The position numbers and the translations under genes are program-made. From Cynocephalus volans (lineage: Eukaryota; Chordata; Mammalia; Dermoptera; Cynocephalidae), in the NCBI RefSeq assembly GCF_027409185.1, contig NC_084462.1:186708071-186772070 (forward strand): a DNA stretch of 64,000 nucleotides, given 5' to 3'. Below, piece by piece: positions 35,831 through 47,589 of the stretch; the stretch's first letter is position 1, and each line of letters starts with the position of its first letter. The notes beneath the pieces are model-generated. The model ran no database searches. It was not told where the DNA came from and saw only the letters and a list, made by a program, of their open reading frames with translations.

Positions 35831-35838
35831 GGAAACTG

Positions 35839-36039
35839 TATTAGTCCATTTTTGTGTTGCTATAACAGAAATACCTGAGACTGGGTAATTCATAAGGAAA
35901 AGAGGTTCATTTGGCTTATGATTCTGGGACAGCTGCATCTGGAACGGGCCTCAGGCTGCTTCTACTCATGGTGGAAAGTGGCAGGAGCGAGAGGGGGTAC
36001 AAGCAGATCACATGGTGGGTGAGAGAGAGAGAGACAGAC

Positions 36040-36102
<63 letters not shown>

Positions 36103-36125
36103 GCCAGGGTCTTTTAAGCAACGAG
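35839..36125 (-). mobile_element. MaLR-like interspersed repeat fragment
   Basis: Starts TGTATTAGTCCATTTTTGTG and continues through a GAGACTGGGTAATTCATAAGG stretch and a GGTGCCAGGGTCTTTTAA stretch. These words belong to a very common mammalian interspersed repeat that I associate with antisense MaLR-type LTRs. The family name is uncertain. It contains a GA microsatellite. Confidence 0.45.
36020..36099 (+). repeat. (GA)n microsatellite
   Basis: About 80 bp of GA repeats with a few interruptions (GACAGACA, AAAG), inside the preceding repeat. Confidence 0.95.
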
Positions 36126-36570
36126 CTATCTGCACTCCCTGTTTATTTTACTGTTATTTACAATAACGATATGGAAATATCCTACATGTTGTCAGCAGAT
36201 AAATTAACAAATAAATGTAATATATATGTGTGTGTATATGTAATGCAAAGTTATTTGACCTTTAACAAAAAGTAAATACTGCCATTCGTGACAACATAGG
36301 TGAACCTGGATATTAAGTTAAGTGTAATAGTTCAGACGATGAAGGAAAAGGATTGCCTGATCTCACTTACACGTGAAAGCTTCAACAGTCAAACTCATCA
36401 TGGTGTTTATCAGAGTCCAGTGGAAAAGGATGGAAAGATATGCTGGACGAAGTGTAAACATTTTAGTTATAAATAAGTTCTTGAGATGTAATGGACAACC
36501 AGGTCACCACAGCTAACAATGTTGTGCTGTATGCCAGCACATGTGTATTGCTTTCCTTAAATATCATATG
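36126..36570 (+). mobile_element. Old LINE-1 3'-end fragment
   Basis: Diverged L1 tail: CTGCCATTCGTGACAACAT, GATCTCACTTACACGTG and the GAGATGTAATGGACAACCAGG stretch are typical old L1 3' UTR phrases. Confidence 0.5.
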
Positions 36571-37780
36571 AAAAAATTGTTTTTCAGCTGTTGTTTTCAG
36601 ACCATTCACATGTATTAGTAATACTAGACCTGGAGTTAGATTAAAAGCTAGAAGTTCTCTATTTGTTGAAAATTTTCTTTTCTCCTTTTCTTTTCTCCTT
36701 TTATACCACCTCTTGTTCTAACTTAGCAATTTTAATATGGCATTCATCTTCCATGCTGACTTTTTATTTATATTTCTTTAATAATCATTTCATTGTTTTG
36801 TGTAAAGTTTACAATATGCATTTAAAAAATCTGATTCTACCTCAGATAAGATCCTAGCTCTTCATGTGTTTTGTAAAGACCTTATCACATCATATTATAT
36901 ATTATAATATAGTATTTTATTTTATATCTTATGGTTTCAAATGCTCCCTTCTTTCCCTGGCCCTTGTTTTTTTCATTTATTCTCTATTCCATATTTTGTA
37001 AACATGTGAGATGTAGTTACTATTGCTTTACACAGCACATGGTATTTTAGAGCAGTTACAAATACAAAATATGATAACTTGTGTTTATATTTCAATTTTA
37101 ATTTTCTTCATTTAATTTTATAAATTGACATTTCAATATGTGCCTTTTACCCTAAAAATGTGTTGCATCATTTGCAGAAGGTGAATGTGCTGGCAGTAAA
37201 TTCCCTCAGGATCTTTTTCTCTGACACGGTTTCTGTCGTTGTTGCAGCTGCTCTTAAAATTTAAGTACACCATTCTATCAATTTTTCTGCTTGCGTGATT
37301 TAACATCTTGCTGCAACTAGTTTTCCGTGTGTTTGTAAGGAAAGCATCCTCTGCACTCCATAGTCCGCCTGTAAGATTCAATCTTTGGGTTTGGCTTTTA
37401 CTGAGTATGTGAATATAGCACAGAAAGTCTGTTACAAATAAACTTATAAGTGATGTGGCTGAGAAGGAGTGATGGACAGTTAGGAATGACTCACAAAATG
37501 TCAGAAACTCCTGAAAACACATATGCACAAGCTCTGTTTCTACAATTCCTCAGGTACATGCAAGAAGACAGACAAACCGCACTCATTACGAGAGAATTCG
37601 ACCACCGTCCCTGAGCGTGCCCAGCTGTCTGCGAGGTGGATCAGAGAAACAGGTCTTCATACAGCTGTGAGGAGCCCAGGGAAAGGTCCTGGGGCTGATG
37701 TGTGTTCTCGGACACAGCAGGCAGCCCATGTATGATTCTGACTTTAGCTTTCCACCTGCAGAATGGAAGTAACATTAATA
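36571..37780. other. Intergenic spacer without recognised genes
   Basis: AT-rich until about 37.1 kb, then mixed composition. A 131-codon minus frame at 37133-37528 shows no family features and is probably chance. Confidence 0.4.
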
Positions 37781-38400
37781 ATAAAAGGGTAACCCCAGAA
37801 GAATATTAGCTTATTTCTCAGCAGAAACGTTTCAGTGCAGAAGAAATTAGGACGATATATTAAATTGTTAGAAACATTCTTTCTATGGCTGAGGAGGATC
37901 CCATCGTGTGTATATATATACGACATTTTCCTAGCCTGGTCACCCATTGATGGACACTTAGGTGGTTCCATATCTCGGCCATTGTGAATAGAGCTGTGAG
38001 GAACATGGGCGTGCAGGTGTTCCTTCGACATGGTGATTTCCATTCCTTGGGGAAAATACACAAATTGCCATCTGCAGCAACATGGATGGGCTTGCAGAAA
38101 ACTATGTTAAGAAATCCAGGCACAGAAAGAGAAATATCACATGTCCTCTTTCATAACGGGAGCTTAAAAAAAAATAAACAAAGAAGAAAACAGAGAAACA
38201 AGGGAACAAACAAAAATCAACAAAGGAAACAAAGAAATAAACAACCACAATAATATATTGAGCTTTCAGAAGGAGAGAACAGAATTTTGGCTACTAGAGG
38301 TGGGAAAGGGGGAGGGGCAAGCAAGTAATAATTATGTATTGCAATGATGTATATGCTAATGATACTGATTTAATGATCATATATTTTATACAAATAAATT
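37781..38400. mobile_element. LINE-1 3' end with inversion
   Basis: Antisense L1 ORF2 tail runs from about 37850 to 38055. It is followed directly by sense ORF2 tail and 3' UTR (38056 to about 38400), the layout left by twin priming. An ATAAATTAATAAATA tail ends the element. Confidence 0.7.
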
Positions 38401-39360
38401 AATAAATACAAGAAAACCAAAACCACAACCATAACAGCTGCCAACCAAGAAACTGCACCTGGAAATTTTTGTCTTCAGAAAAGGAGAGATAAAGACTTCT
38501 CCAGACAAGAAGAAACGGGATGCGTTCGCCACCACTAGATCTGCCTGTAAGAAATGATGAAGGGTCTCGACAGGTCCAGAAGAATAAAGCACCTGCATCT
38601 GCTCGTTCTGGAATCTCTCTTGTGGTAGTTTGATGCAAATTTGATTCTCACTCTCGTGATTTTTTTCTCTCATGTCCTATCTGGTTTTCCCTTCTCCTTC
38701 TGTTCATTAAAGTGATTCATAGTTATCTGAGACCGTTGGAGCTATTGGAAGACATTCTTAACCTCCAGCACATCCAATGAGCTTTCTCTGTGCACATTCA
38801 TCTCTGTTTCCTTTTCATTCCACTCCATGGATAAAGTTCCTGTTCTCACCTGAGGCCAGCCCATCCTTTCATGTCTGTGAGCCTTCAGAAAAACTCCCAC
38901 AACAGGAACATGTTGAGAGAACTTACCCCACAGGCTGCCTCATGCTCCACATGTGTGTGGTGACCTTTCCTTCAGCTGTCACCCAAGCTGTAGTGTTTTC
39001 CAGCCACAAGTGCCTTCCAGTGCCACCCACTCCCCCAGCTCAATGCAGCTCGTGGATCCTAAATATCTCCAAGAAACCATCATGCTGTCTTCCCTTTGTG
39101 CTATAACTCGGTGGCGGACTATTTTACAGACTCACTCAAGCCACACCCAAGTCTCCCCACCAGCATTTCATGCACTTCACAGACAGGCTCTTCCATGTCG
39201 TGGTGCACCTTATGCATTATGTCCTGTGTAGGTGGAGATGGCACTGAACTCACATCACAGTGATGCACAGAGACAGTGGAGCATGCAGATACTGGTGGTG
39301 GGGCACTGACAATAAAAAGGTCAACAAGTAAACAAAAAGGGAGACCAAAACATAAAACAG
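38401..39360. other. Intergenic spacer without recognised genes
   Basis: About 1 kb of moderate GC content. No V motif, RNA gene or repeat family recognised. Frames at 38777-39106 and 38953-39231 overlap and show no family features. Confidence 0.4.
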
Positions 39361-39361
39361 A

Positions 39362-39855
39362 GTGGAATCTCCTCAGGATCTAAGACTGGGGAAAGACTTT
39401 ATACATAAGACTTCAAAACACAGGCAACACAACACAAAATAAACAGATGGGACTACATCATAGTAAAAAGCTTCTGCATAGCAAAGAAAATAATTCACAG
39501 ACTGAAAAGACAGCCTTAAGAAAGGGAAAATTATTTACTGTATGTATATGTGTACATATATACGTATATGTATATCTTCAACAAGGATTAATATCCAGGA
39601 TATATAAGAACTCAGACAACTTAATAGTAAAAAAAATCAGAGAAATGCAAATCAAAACCACACTGAGATATCACCTCACCCCAGTTAGACAGGCTATTAT
39701 CAAAAAGACACAGAATAACAAATGCTGGTGGGGATGCAGAGAAATGGAAACACCTCCCTTTTGGTGGGATGATGAATTAGTTTGGCTATTGTGGAAAAAA
39801 GTATGGCCATGTATTATACAACTACCGGGTGACTACCATAGGATCCATCGATCCC
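39362..39855 (+). mobile_element. LINE-1, left part, split by the provirus
   Basis: Sense ORF2 sequence (GGGAAAGACTTTATACATAAG, AGCTTCTGCATAGCAAAG, CACCTCACCCCAGTTAGAC) reaching ATCGATCCC at 39847-39855. Here the retrovirus begins. The L1 resumes after the provirus at 47584 in the same orientation and at the expected L1 position. Confidence 0.85.
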
Positions 39856-40312
39856 TGTAGGGCCCATTTTTAGGAGCAAACATTATCTGTGAGCCACATG
39901 GTGCCTATGGGTGGAAGATGAAGATGGCGCCTGCAGGAAGTAGGGGAGGCGTAAACCAAGATAGCTCCATAAGGCTTTTATTGGTCCTCCAGTATTTCCA
40001 CACTCGGGAACCCTGCGTGATCGCTGTGCTCAACATGTTAGTACAAAATGCATGCCCGCGTGATCCTTTAATTGATTAGTTAGTTCATGGAAAGCCCCTA
40101 CTTGCTTGCTTATATCAATTGCAGTGTAACGGCAATAAATTGGAACTGCCCTGACAGAACCCCTGCCGCGTCTGAGTGTCCCTTTCACGGGGCTGGGTTG
40201 GCGGGCAGCAGACTCACTTTTCCCCGAGAACCCTCGGTCCCAACACCGGGTGTAATCCTGTCGGCTCCTTCTCCTTCTGGGTCTGCGGGAGGACCCCAGG
40301 CGTGCCCCCACA
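39856..40312 (+). repeat. 5' LTR of the provirus
   Basis: 457 bp, TGTAGGGCCC...CCCCCACA. It pairs with the 3' LTR over its whole length, including a shared CGGCTCCTTCTCCTTCTGGG near the end. TATATCAATTG at about 40107 corresponds to TATATAAATGG in the 3' LTR (TATA-like), and AATAAA lies at about 40134 (poly(A) signal). Confidence 0.9.
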
Positions 40313-40317
40313 GAAGC

Positions 40318-40335
40318 TGGTGCCCGAACAGGGAC
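40318..40335 (+). other. Primer binding site, tRNA-Lys type
   Basis: TGGTGCCCGAACAGGGAC, one base from the canonical tRNA-Lys3 primer site (C to T at position 4, still able to pair as G-U). It lies 5 bp after the 5' LTR. Confidence 0.85.
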
Positions 40336-40822
40336 CCACCACAGAAGAAGAACAGACCCACCGTGCAGCCTTGAGAGCGAAGCGACAAGCGGCCATGAGC
40401 CTCAGCGCGGAGCTTCCCTCTGGAGAAACGCCATCTCCGGGTAACTGACATTTTCAAGGTGAGTCTCCTTATTCCCAACAGTTGAATAGAGTAAGTGGTT
40501 TTCACTCTTTTCTTATTCCTCCCACTCTTATTTCCCACTACCCTTTCCCTCTCTGTTCTGTGATTTTCAGTGAACAAGCAGACTGGTGTGGGACAATTGA
40601 CAGGTCATGGCCAGGGTTACCCTCTGGTAGACCTTGAAGGTCTCATATCAGTCGGCTCCAGTAGCGGAAGCCCAACCGGGTGAACGTCCTCCTTGCCTTC
40701 TCCCAGCTGAGGGACCGGCCATCCCCTTTTCCCAAAATACTGGCCATCACCAGTCCCATCAGGTTTTTTCTGGTGATAACCATCAGCTGCTTTCTCTTTC
40801 TGTTTCTATATGTCTAAACACC

Positions 40823-42500
40823 ATGGGAAATACCACGGGCAAAACAAATGAACCGGCCCTTAAGGTGCTAAAATATTTGTTGAAAAGTAGAGGACTTGAG
40901 ATTTCTGCTGTATGGCTGCCAAGACCTGGGAAACTGTTCTAGCCCTGGCTCCCTGGATTTTCTTTGCCAACCTGTTTTCTTGGGACACGTGGGACCATGT
41001 ACAAACCCATGCCCGGCAGCGTGAGGCTCGCTGCGGGGAGGACCCACACTTAGGGTTTTACCTACTATTTCATACCTTAAGTTTTGCTTCTCACAAGGCC
41101 ACAAAGGTGACAGCCATACCCCTACCTCCCCAGACTTAGAAGAGCAATGGGAAAAGTTTGAAAGGAAGCGTATTAAGGGCGGCCTAACAGTCTCTTCACA
41201 AGGTCATGCCCAGGATACCTTTCCGCCAACAAATAGTTCCAGGGACCCACCAGAGGAATATTGGGGTCACAAGAGGACCAGGATTTCCCCCAGTGTGAGC
41301 CCCCAGGGGAGGGCCTTTACCCTCCCCTCCCTCCTCTCATAAAGACTTACAGGAGGGGGCCACAAACAATAAACATATAACAGCCAGTTGGGAACACAAA
41401 TTTCAACTAAATCATCCCTGGGAGGCTCCCCCGCCCTTTCACCATCAGTCTCAAGCTTTCCCCATTAACTTTAACTATTAACAGCATGAGTCAATGGGGA
41501 ATCCCTGGAAAACTCCGGCCACCCTTTCCTTACAACCCCAGGCTTTTCCTGTCAATGTCAACCCTGGGGGGAACAAGCCAGTGCCCTGGTACCCTTGGGA
41601 GGCTACAGACCTAAAAGAGCTAAAAAAGGCTGTGGCCGAAGATGGTCCAAATTCCCCATGGGCGGAAACCACCCTCCAGGGATTAGCACACCAACCCTGC
41701 ACCACCCAGGATTGGAAAATGCTGCATAGGGCAGTATTTTCAGGTCCCCAGTATATTAAATTTTGTGCCTTTTTAAAAGAAGAATGCCGTGCTCAGGCAG
41801 AGAGGAATCAGGCTGCTAACCCAGTTATCCCAATAACCTTTGGGATGCTCTCTGGAGCAGCAGACCAATACAGCACAGGAATTCAGCAAGCCAATGTCCC
41901 CACTCCATATCAAGACAGGTTAGGGCCATCAGCTTACTAGCATGGAAAAACTTGCGGAGGGCCCTACAGAGCCCCCCGTATCAGGCACCACCCAGAGAAA
42001 CAATGAGGACCCCCCCTTCCTTCATGGATAGGGTTAAAAAAAAGCATACAAAGGAAATTCCCCCCAGGGTCCCAAAGAGACCAGTTTGTTAAAATGCTGG
42101 TATGGGAGGGAATGACATCAGATGACAAATTGGCCTGTGCAGGTCAAAAGGACCGCTCCATAGAAGGTGGATTATCGCCTCTAGGGATGTGGGTACCAAA
42201 AGCTGTCAGGCCCGCCCCATTGCTGATGCCCTCCAAGCCCAAACCGATGCCCTCACTGAGGCAATGACTACGGCCTTTAATACCATGACCTCCCCTGGAA
42301 ACGGCCTCTCTGGTAATAAAACAGGCCACTGCTTTGGCTGTGGGGAACAGGGACACTTTAAAAATAGCTGTCCCCCCAAAAATTCAAAACCAAAAGGCCG
42401 AAAACCTCCCACCACCCCATGCCTAAGATGCAAAAAGGGCTACCACTGGAAGGCAGATTGTAAATCTAAATTTGATAAGGATGGCAATCCTTTAAATTAG
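40823..42500 (+). pseudogene. gag: Retroviral gag, disrupted
   Basis: The start ATG at 40823 gives MGNTTGK, a glycine-2 myristoylation context expected for a matrix protein. The matrix frame stops at 40942. Capsid-like sequence continues in another frame (41494-41940, with DWKMLHRAVF and PITFGMLSGAA) and also stops. Nucleocapsid is in a third frame (to 42500). It has two intact CCHC zinc knuckles, [14 protein letters not shown] and [14 protein letters not shown], the second with the CKKG pattern of betaretroviruses. At least two frameshifts and a stop at 41938 disable it. It ends at TAG 42498-42500 next to a slippery heptamer. Confidence 0.85.
42491..42497 (+). promoter_or_regulatory. Candidate gag-pro ribosomal frameshift site
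   Basis: TTTAAAT in the phase T TTA AAT immediately before the gag TAG, followed by a GC-rich stretch able to form a hairpin (GGGGCAGCCCC). The downstream pro frame is -1 relative to gag, and pol is -1 relative to pro. Confidence 0.55.
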
Positions 42501-43129
42501 AAAAGGGGCAGCCCCTAGCCCCGTCATCCCAAGGGGGACCCCATTTTCCACCACAACAAGTTAGAAACCCTCTAAGTCAACCTAAACGTGGATGCAACTC
42601 ACACCGACCCCCCACAGAGCTAACAGGAGTTAACAATGCCCGAAACCTGCAAGGGCTAACGATGGTGCCTATTGTGCCAGGGTTAAGACCTAAAATGGAT
42701 ATAATGATTGAGGGGGAAAATTTCCAATGCCTAATTGACACCAGAGCTGCCTGCACGGTTCTTAGAGAGAAGGAAGTTCCTAATAGCTGGAGGATGGTCC
42801 AAGGACCACAAATAATGGGGGTCGGAGGAAATACTCAGTCCAAAGAAACTGATGGCTGGCTCCCCTGGAAAGATACTGATGGCACAAGAGGAGAAGTCAA
42901 ACCTCTTATAGCTGCAGGATTTAATGCAAACCTACAAGGCCAAGACATTCTGGGACTAGCAGACGCCTATATCACCACTGACTATAAAGAATTTATTGAT
43001 GACATTTCAGATGAGGAAGAGTACCAGCAGCAGTTCAACCTCCCTTCTTGCCCAAATTATAGCGGGGACCCCGAATTCCAAAACAAGCGGGAGGGAAAGC
43101 CACTTACAAGATGGAAGGTGCACCCCTAA
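42500..43129 (+). pseudogene. pro: Retroviral protease region, active site mutated
   Basis: Open from about 42500 to the TAA at 43127-43129. The aspartic-protease active-site motif DTGA is changed to DTRA (LIDTRAACTVL near 42733). The C-terminal DILGLADAYIT stretch is the counterpart of the conserved ILGRD region, also altered. A dUTPase domain, usually fused to pro in type D viruses, is not recognisable in the available length. It would have been made by -1 frameshifting from gag. Confidence 0.75.
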
Positions 43130-45675
43130 TCCTAAAGGCCACTGCCGCCCGGGTCCCTACCATCCGTTGGAAACCGGGACCCCCGATTTGAGTGGAGCAG
43201 TGGCCTCTCCCAGCTAACACGTTGCAAGCACTTGAGGAACTTATTGCAGAACAATTAAAATTAAAACATATTCGCTCATCCACTAGCCCCTGGAATACCC
43301 CTATTTTTGTCATTAAAAATTCTTTAGGAAAATGGAGACTGTTACAGGATCTTAGAAAGATTAATGAAAGAATCTTGCTATAGGGAACCCCCCTAAGGGG
43401 ATTGCCTTGGGTACCAGCCATCCCTAGTAACTTATGCCTCATGGTTACAGACATTAGGGACTGCTTCTTTTCCATTCCTTTAAACCCACAGGATTATGAA
43501 AAATTTGCCTTTTCGGTCCCCTCAACTAACTTTAAGGGGCCAGATAAATGTTTGGAATGGATGGTTTTGCCTCAAGGTATGGCCAATAGTCCATCCTTTT
43601 GCCAAAACTATGTTTATGAATTCCTCCAACCTGTCAAAAGGCTCGCCCATGTTGAAATGTATGTTTACGTGGATGATATTATCTTAGGGGCCCTAAATAC
43701 TTCCCAATTAGCTGAGGCATATAAAGTCCTGCAAATGTGCCTTACAAAGGGTAACTTGCATGTTGCAGCTGATAAAATCCAAGTTGTTCCACCATTTAAA
43801 ATTTTAGGTACCCAGTTAACCGTGCAAGGTGTTAGTTCTTTAAAACCTCAACTTTGCATCCCAGATTCTTGTCCTTTGGTTGATTAACAATGCCTTTTAG
43901 GTGAAATTAATTGGCTGCAGCCCTGGATTCCCATTTCAATGGGCCAGCTGTTACCTCTTTTTAGCCTATTAAGGGACAGCCTGCCTCATGATAAAATCTC
44001 ACTTTCAGTTGCACATAAACAGCTGTTACAAGAGGCTCAAAATTCTCACAACCAGGCTCAGCTTGCTAGATACTCTCCCTCAAAAGACTTGCAATTATGG
44101 ATTCTGCCTAATCCCACCAGCTTCACGGCAGTTCTAGTTCAAGAGGGAAACCCCTCACAATGGATTCATGTATCTCTGGGGGATCCCCTCGAGTTTATAC
44201 CTATGTAGACCAAATGGCCGACTTAATGCAAAAGGGAAGGGACATAGCACTCCAATGCTATGCACGGGAACCTAACAAAATAATTGTTCCAAACTGACTG
44301 AGTGACCTAGAATGGATCTACAGAAACAATCCTAGAATGGCCTTGGCACTAGAGGGCTTCCCCAGCATCCTTGATTGTCACTACAGGCCTTATAAATGGG
44401 TCACTTCTAATGGCCATTTAAACCGGAGAGCACCTCAATTTTTTCTACACAAACCCATGGCTGATGCCTATAATGTGTTCACTAATGGGGGTGAACATGG
44501 GGCTGCTGTTATTTTATTGTCTTTTTGCCACCAGGAAAACAACCATCATATAACATTGTCCCTCAAAAGTACTGTGAGCCCTGTGAAGGATCTGCACAGT
44601 TTGAGGAAATCTTAGCTATAGTTTTAGCATTTAATAAGGTCTCAGAACCCATAAATTTATTTTCTGACAGTTTGTATGCCACTAATTTGCTGCTGGGGTT
44701 GCTTAATTCCCGTATTCGTTTAGATAAAAACCCAATTACGCTTCTTATGATACAGGCCCAATCATTGTTATTCAAACAGGCCCAACCCATCTATATACAA
44801 CATCTCAGAGGCCATCAAAAATTGCCAGGTCTACTTTCACTAGGAAACTTTTTAGCAGACAAAAGAGCCTCTTCTAACCCCCATGTTTTAACTTTACAAG
44901 ATGCATCTAATCTCCATGCTGTAACTCATGTAAATTAGAGGGGCCTACGTAAACAGTTCCCATAAATCCCTATTAAAGATTTAAAAAAGATTGGTCATAC
45001 TTGTAAGTTTTGCGTTTCTTACTTACAGGTGCCCCCTTTACAATCCCCAGGAGTTAACCGTACGGGATTAAAAGACAACTTATAATGGCAAATTGATGTT
45101 ACTCATTTTTCTCCTTTAGAAAGCTCCAGTTTGTTTTTCTTACTGTTGATACCTATCGTCATGCCTGCTGGGCGACTGCTCATTCAGGGGAAAAGGCTCG
45201 ACATGCCCAAAGTCACCTTTTACAATGTTTTGCAACACTTGGACTCCCCAATCAAATTAAAACTGATCATGGCCCCTTTTTTGTTAGCCGTGCATTTCAG
45301 GAGTTCCTCTCAAGCTGGCGCATTCGCCACACCACAGGTATTCCATACAATCCACAGGGACAAGCTATAATAGAGTGTCATCACCAAACTTTAAAAACTA
45401 GATTACAAAAACGAAACGAGGGTACCACCAGCCCCCACCCACAATTAGGATTAGTACTATTTACATTAAACCTTCTAAATTTTTCCCAAAATGAGCTAAT
45501 GACACCTTTTCAGAAGCACTGGTCTAGTCAAGACATAAAGCCTGATGTACACGTTAGGTGGAAAGACCCCATTTCTGGACACTGGAGAGGACCTGACCCA
45601 CTCCTAACTATGGGAAGGGATTTGGGTGTGTATTTCCCTTTGATGAACCCTGCCCCAGACAGCCAAAAACCTTAA
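43130..45675 (+). pseudogene. pol: Retroviral pol: RT, RNase H and integrase, disrupted
   Basis: RT domain: the [12 protein letters not shown] and VLPQGMANSP motifs and the catalytic YVDD box at 43666-43677 are readable. The frame has stops at 43381-43383 and 43885-43887. RNase H (about 44450-44938) shows FTNGG in place of the usual FTDGS, then SDSLYATN and HLRGH. Integrase (about 44990-45675) retains WQIDVTH just after an in-frame TAA, then TDHG and an IIEC counterpart of the catalytic glutamate, in shifted frames. At least four disabling changes. Confidence 0.85.
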
Positions 45676-45793
45676 ATTTGTACCTCAAAATCTTGAACAA
45701 ATAACCCAGCCCAGGGACAACAACAACCCTGAGGCAAATTCTTCTCTTTCAGGAGACTTATGTGACAACCCGGGTGAACATGCCTCTTAATCC

Positions 45794-46836
45794 TTGTGGG
45801 AGAGTTTCGCTCCAATCCTGATTGCCTTTGTCCTTAACAACATCAACAGCAGCATGATGTGTCACCTGGTCATCCTATGGACCATCTGGCTCTTGGCACA
45901 TGGGGAACCAATCACCTACCAGTGCAACAAACGTGGACAAAAGATTGTTGGTTATGTTATGATGTTCATCGCCCGTATTTTGAGGCTGTGGCATTAAGTA
46001 ACGTAACCATCCTCACCACTAACAGCACCCAGTGTGCCATTAATCACAACAGAACCCATCCTGCTTTAACCATACAACATATGTTGGGAAAAGGATTATG
46101 TGTTGGTGTAAAGAACCCCTCCCTTTGTTCCAATACCATTATCCTCAACAGCATCTGGGCTAAACCCAGCCTTGGGTGATGTTTATGCGCCAAATCAGGG
46201 CTTACTGCTTGTGTGTTTAATCAATCCTTATCTCATGAAACTTGTGTATCAGTGGATAATGTTCCCCGATTATTATGGCATAAAGGGGAAGAAATGTTTC
46301 AATATTGGACAAGTACCTTTCCTCACCACAGTAAAAGGGCACTAGGGGCTGCTGTTGTCATTAGTACTTTATTGGGGATTGTAGGCACTGGGGTAGGGGC
46401 TGCTGGAATAGGATATACTTACACCCACACACAAGCTTTAAGGGAGGCTATAGACATAGATCTAGATAGGCTTGAAACATCAATTACCCATTTGCAAAAA
46501 TCATTAACTTCTCTTTCCAAAGTTGTATTACAAAATAGAAGGGGGTTAGACCTCCTGTGTTTACAACAGGGAAGCTTATGTGCAGCTCTCAGGGAAGAAT
46601 GTTGCTTCTATGCTGATCATTCTGGAATAGTAAAAGAATCTATGACAAAGTTTAGAGAGGGCTTGGAAAGACATAAAAGAGAAAGAGAGGCCAATGAGAG
46701 CTGGTTTCAGTCTTTTTTTATCAGTTCTCCCTGGCATACCACCTTGATATCTGCCTTAGTGGGCCCCCTCTTAATCCTCCTCTTAGTGCTAATGTTTGGT
46801 CCTTTAATTTTTACTAAAATCATGGCTCTCATTTGA
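45794..46836 (+). pseudogene. env: Retroviral env with shortened SU and open TM part
   Basis: The surface-unit part (45794-46179) is short and frameshifted, far below the usual SU length, so a large internal deletion is likely. A 207-codon frame at 46213-46836 is open. It contains an SKR-ALGAA junction resembling a furin-type cleavage site, a hydrophobic fusion-peptide-like stretch, a leucine-rich coil, and an immunosuppressive-like LQNRRGLDLL region followed by a CX6CC motif. It ends with a membrane anchor of leucines and isoleucines. CX6CC and this coil are gamma/type D features, unlike the betaretrovirus-type TM. The frame lacks its own signal peptide. Confidence 0.85.
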
Positions 46837-47110
46837 CGAAATCTAGGATCCATAACTATGCTCACCCAAGTGGTAGAAAATGTGGCCCAAGAAAATTCCC
46901 CCCAAACCCTTGGGTCAATATGGCGCTCCAAAAAATCCACAGCAATCTTTAATGGGCTCCGCTGGCTCTCCACAGTGGCTGGCTAGCCAATGATGGGTAA
47001 GATCCCCAGAGGGGGACCACCTAAGACAGGCATAGTCACAAAAAAGCCAACAAGTTTGCGAGGTTAGCCACCTTCAACTGCCCATTACAGGGTTGTTCTT
47101 CTTTTTATAG

Positions 47111-47124
47111 AGAAAACGGGGCGA
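47111..47124 (+). other. Polypurine tract
   Basis: AGAAAACGGGGCGA immediately before the 3' LTR, the plus-strand priming site, with one pyrimidine change. Confidence 0.65.
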
Positions 47125-47583
47125 TGTTGGGCTCATTCTTAGGAGCGAACATTATCTGTGAGCCACATGGTGCCTATGCATGGAGGATGAAGATGGCGCC
47201 CACGGGAAGTATTGGAGGCGTAACCCAAGATAGCTCCAAAACGTTTTTATTGGTCCTCCAGTATTTCCACACTCGTGAACCCTGCGTGATCGCTATGCTC
47301 AACATGTTAGTACAAAATGCATGCCCGCATGATCCTTTAATTGATTGCTTAGTTCATGGAAAGCCCCTACTTACTCGCTTATATAAATGGCAGTGTAATG
47401 GCAATAAAGTGGAACTGACCTGACAGAACCCCTGCTGTGTCTGAGTGTCTCTTTCACGGGGCTGGGTGGGTGGGCAGCAGGCTCACTTTTCCCCGAGATC
47501 CGTTGGTCCCAACACCCTGGGGATGATCCTGTCGGCTCCTTCTCCTTCTGGGTCTGCACGAGGACCCCAGGCACACCGCTGCA
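47125..47583 (+). repeat. 3' LTR of the provirus
   Basis: 459 bp, TGTTGGGCTC...CCGCTGCA, with TATATAAATGG near 47380 and AATAAA near 47403. It is followed directly by the GATCCC target duplication. Confidence 0.9.
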
Positions 47584-47589
47584 GATCCC

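Larger units (their letters stand above)
39856..47583 (+). mobile_element. Endogenous retrovirus, near full length, type D-like mosaic
   Basis: Complete provirus structure: two LTRs with TG...CA ends, tRNA-Lys-type primer binding site, gag, pro, pol, env, polypurine tract. It is flanked by direct GATCCC repeats at 39850-39855 and 47584-47589, a 6-bp target duplication as expected for betaretroviruses. Gag/pro/pol look betaretroviral, while the envelope transmembrane part is of the gamma type. This is the combination known from type D retroviruses. All genes carry stops or frameshifts. By hand count the LTRs differ at roughly 50 of 457 positions (about 11%), so the insertion is old, on the order of tens of millions of years under primate-like neutral rates. 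Confidence 0.9.

Noticed and set aside
35911-36275. Glu/Arg-rich frames
   Set aside because: Translation of the (GA)n microsatellite.
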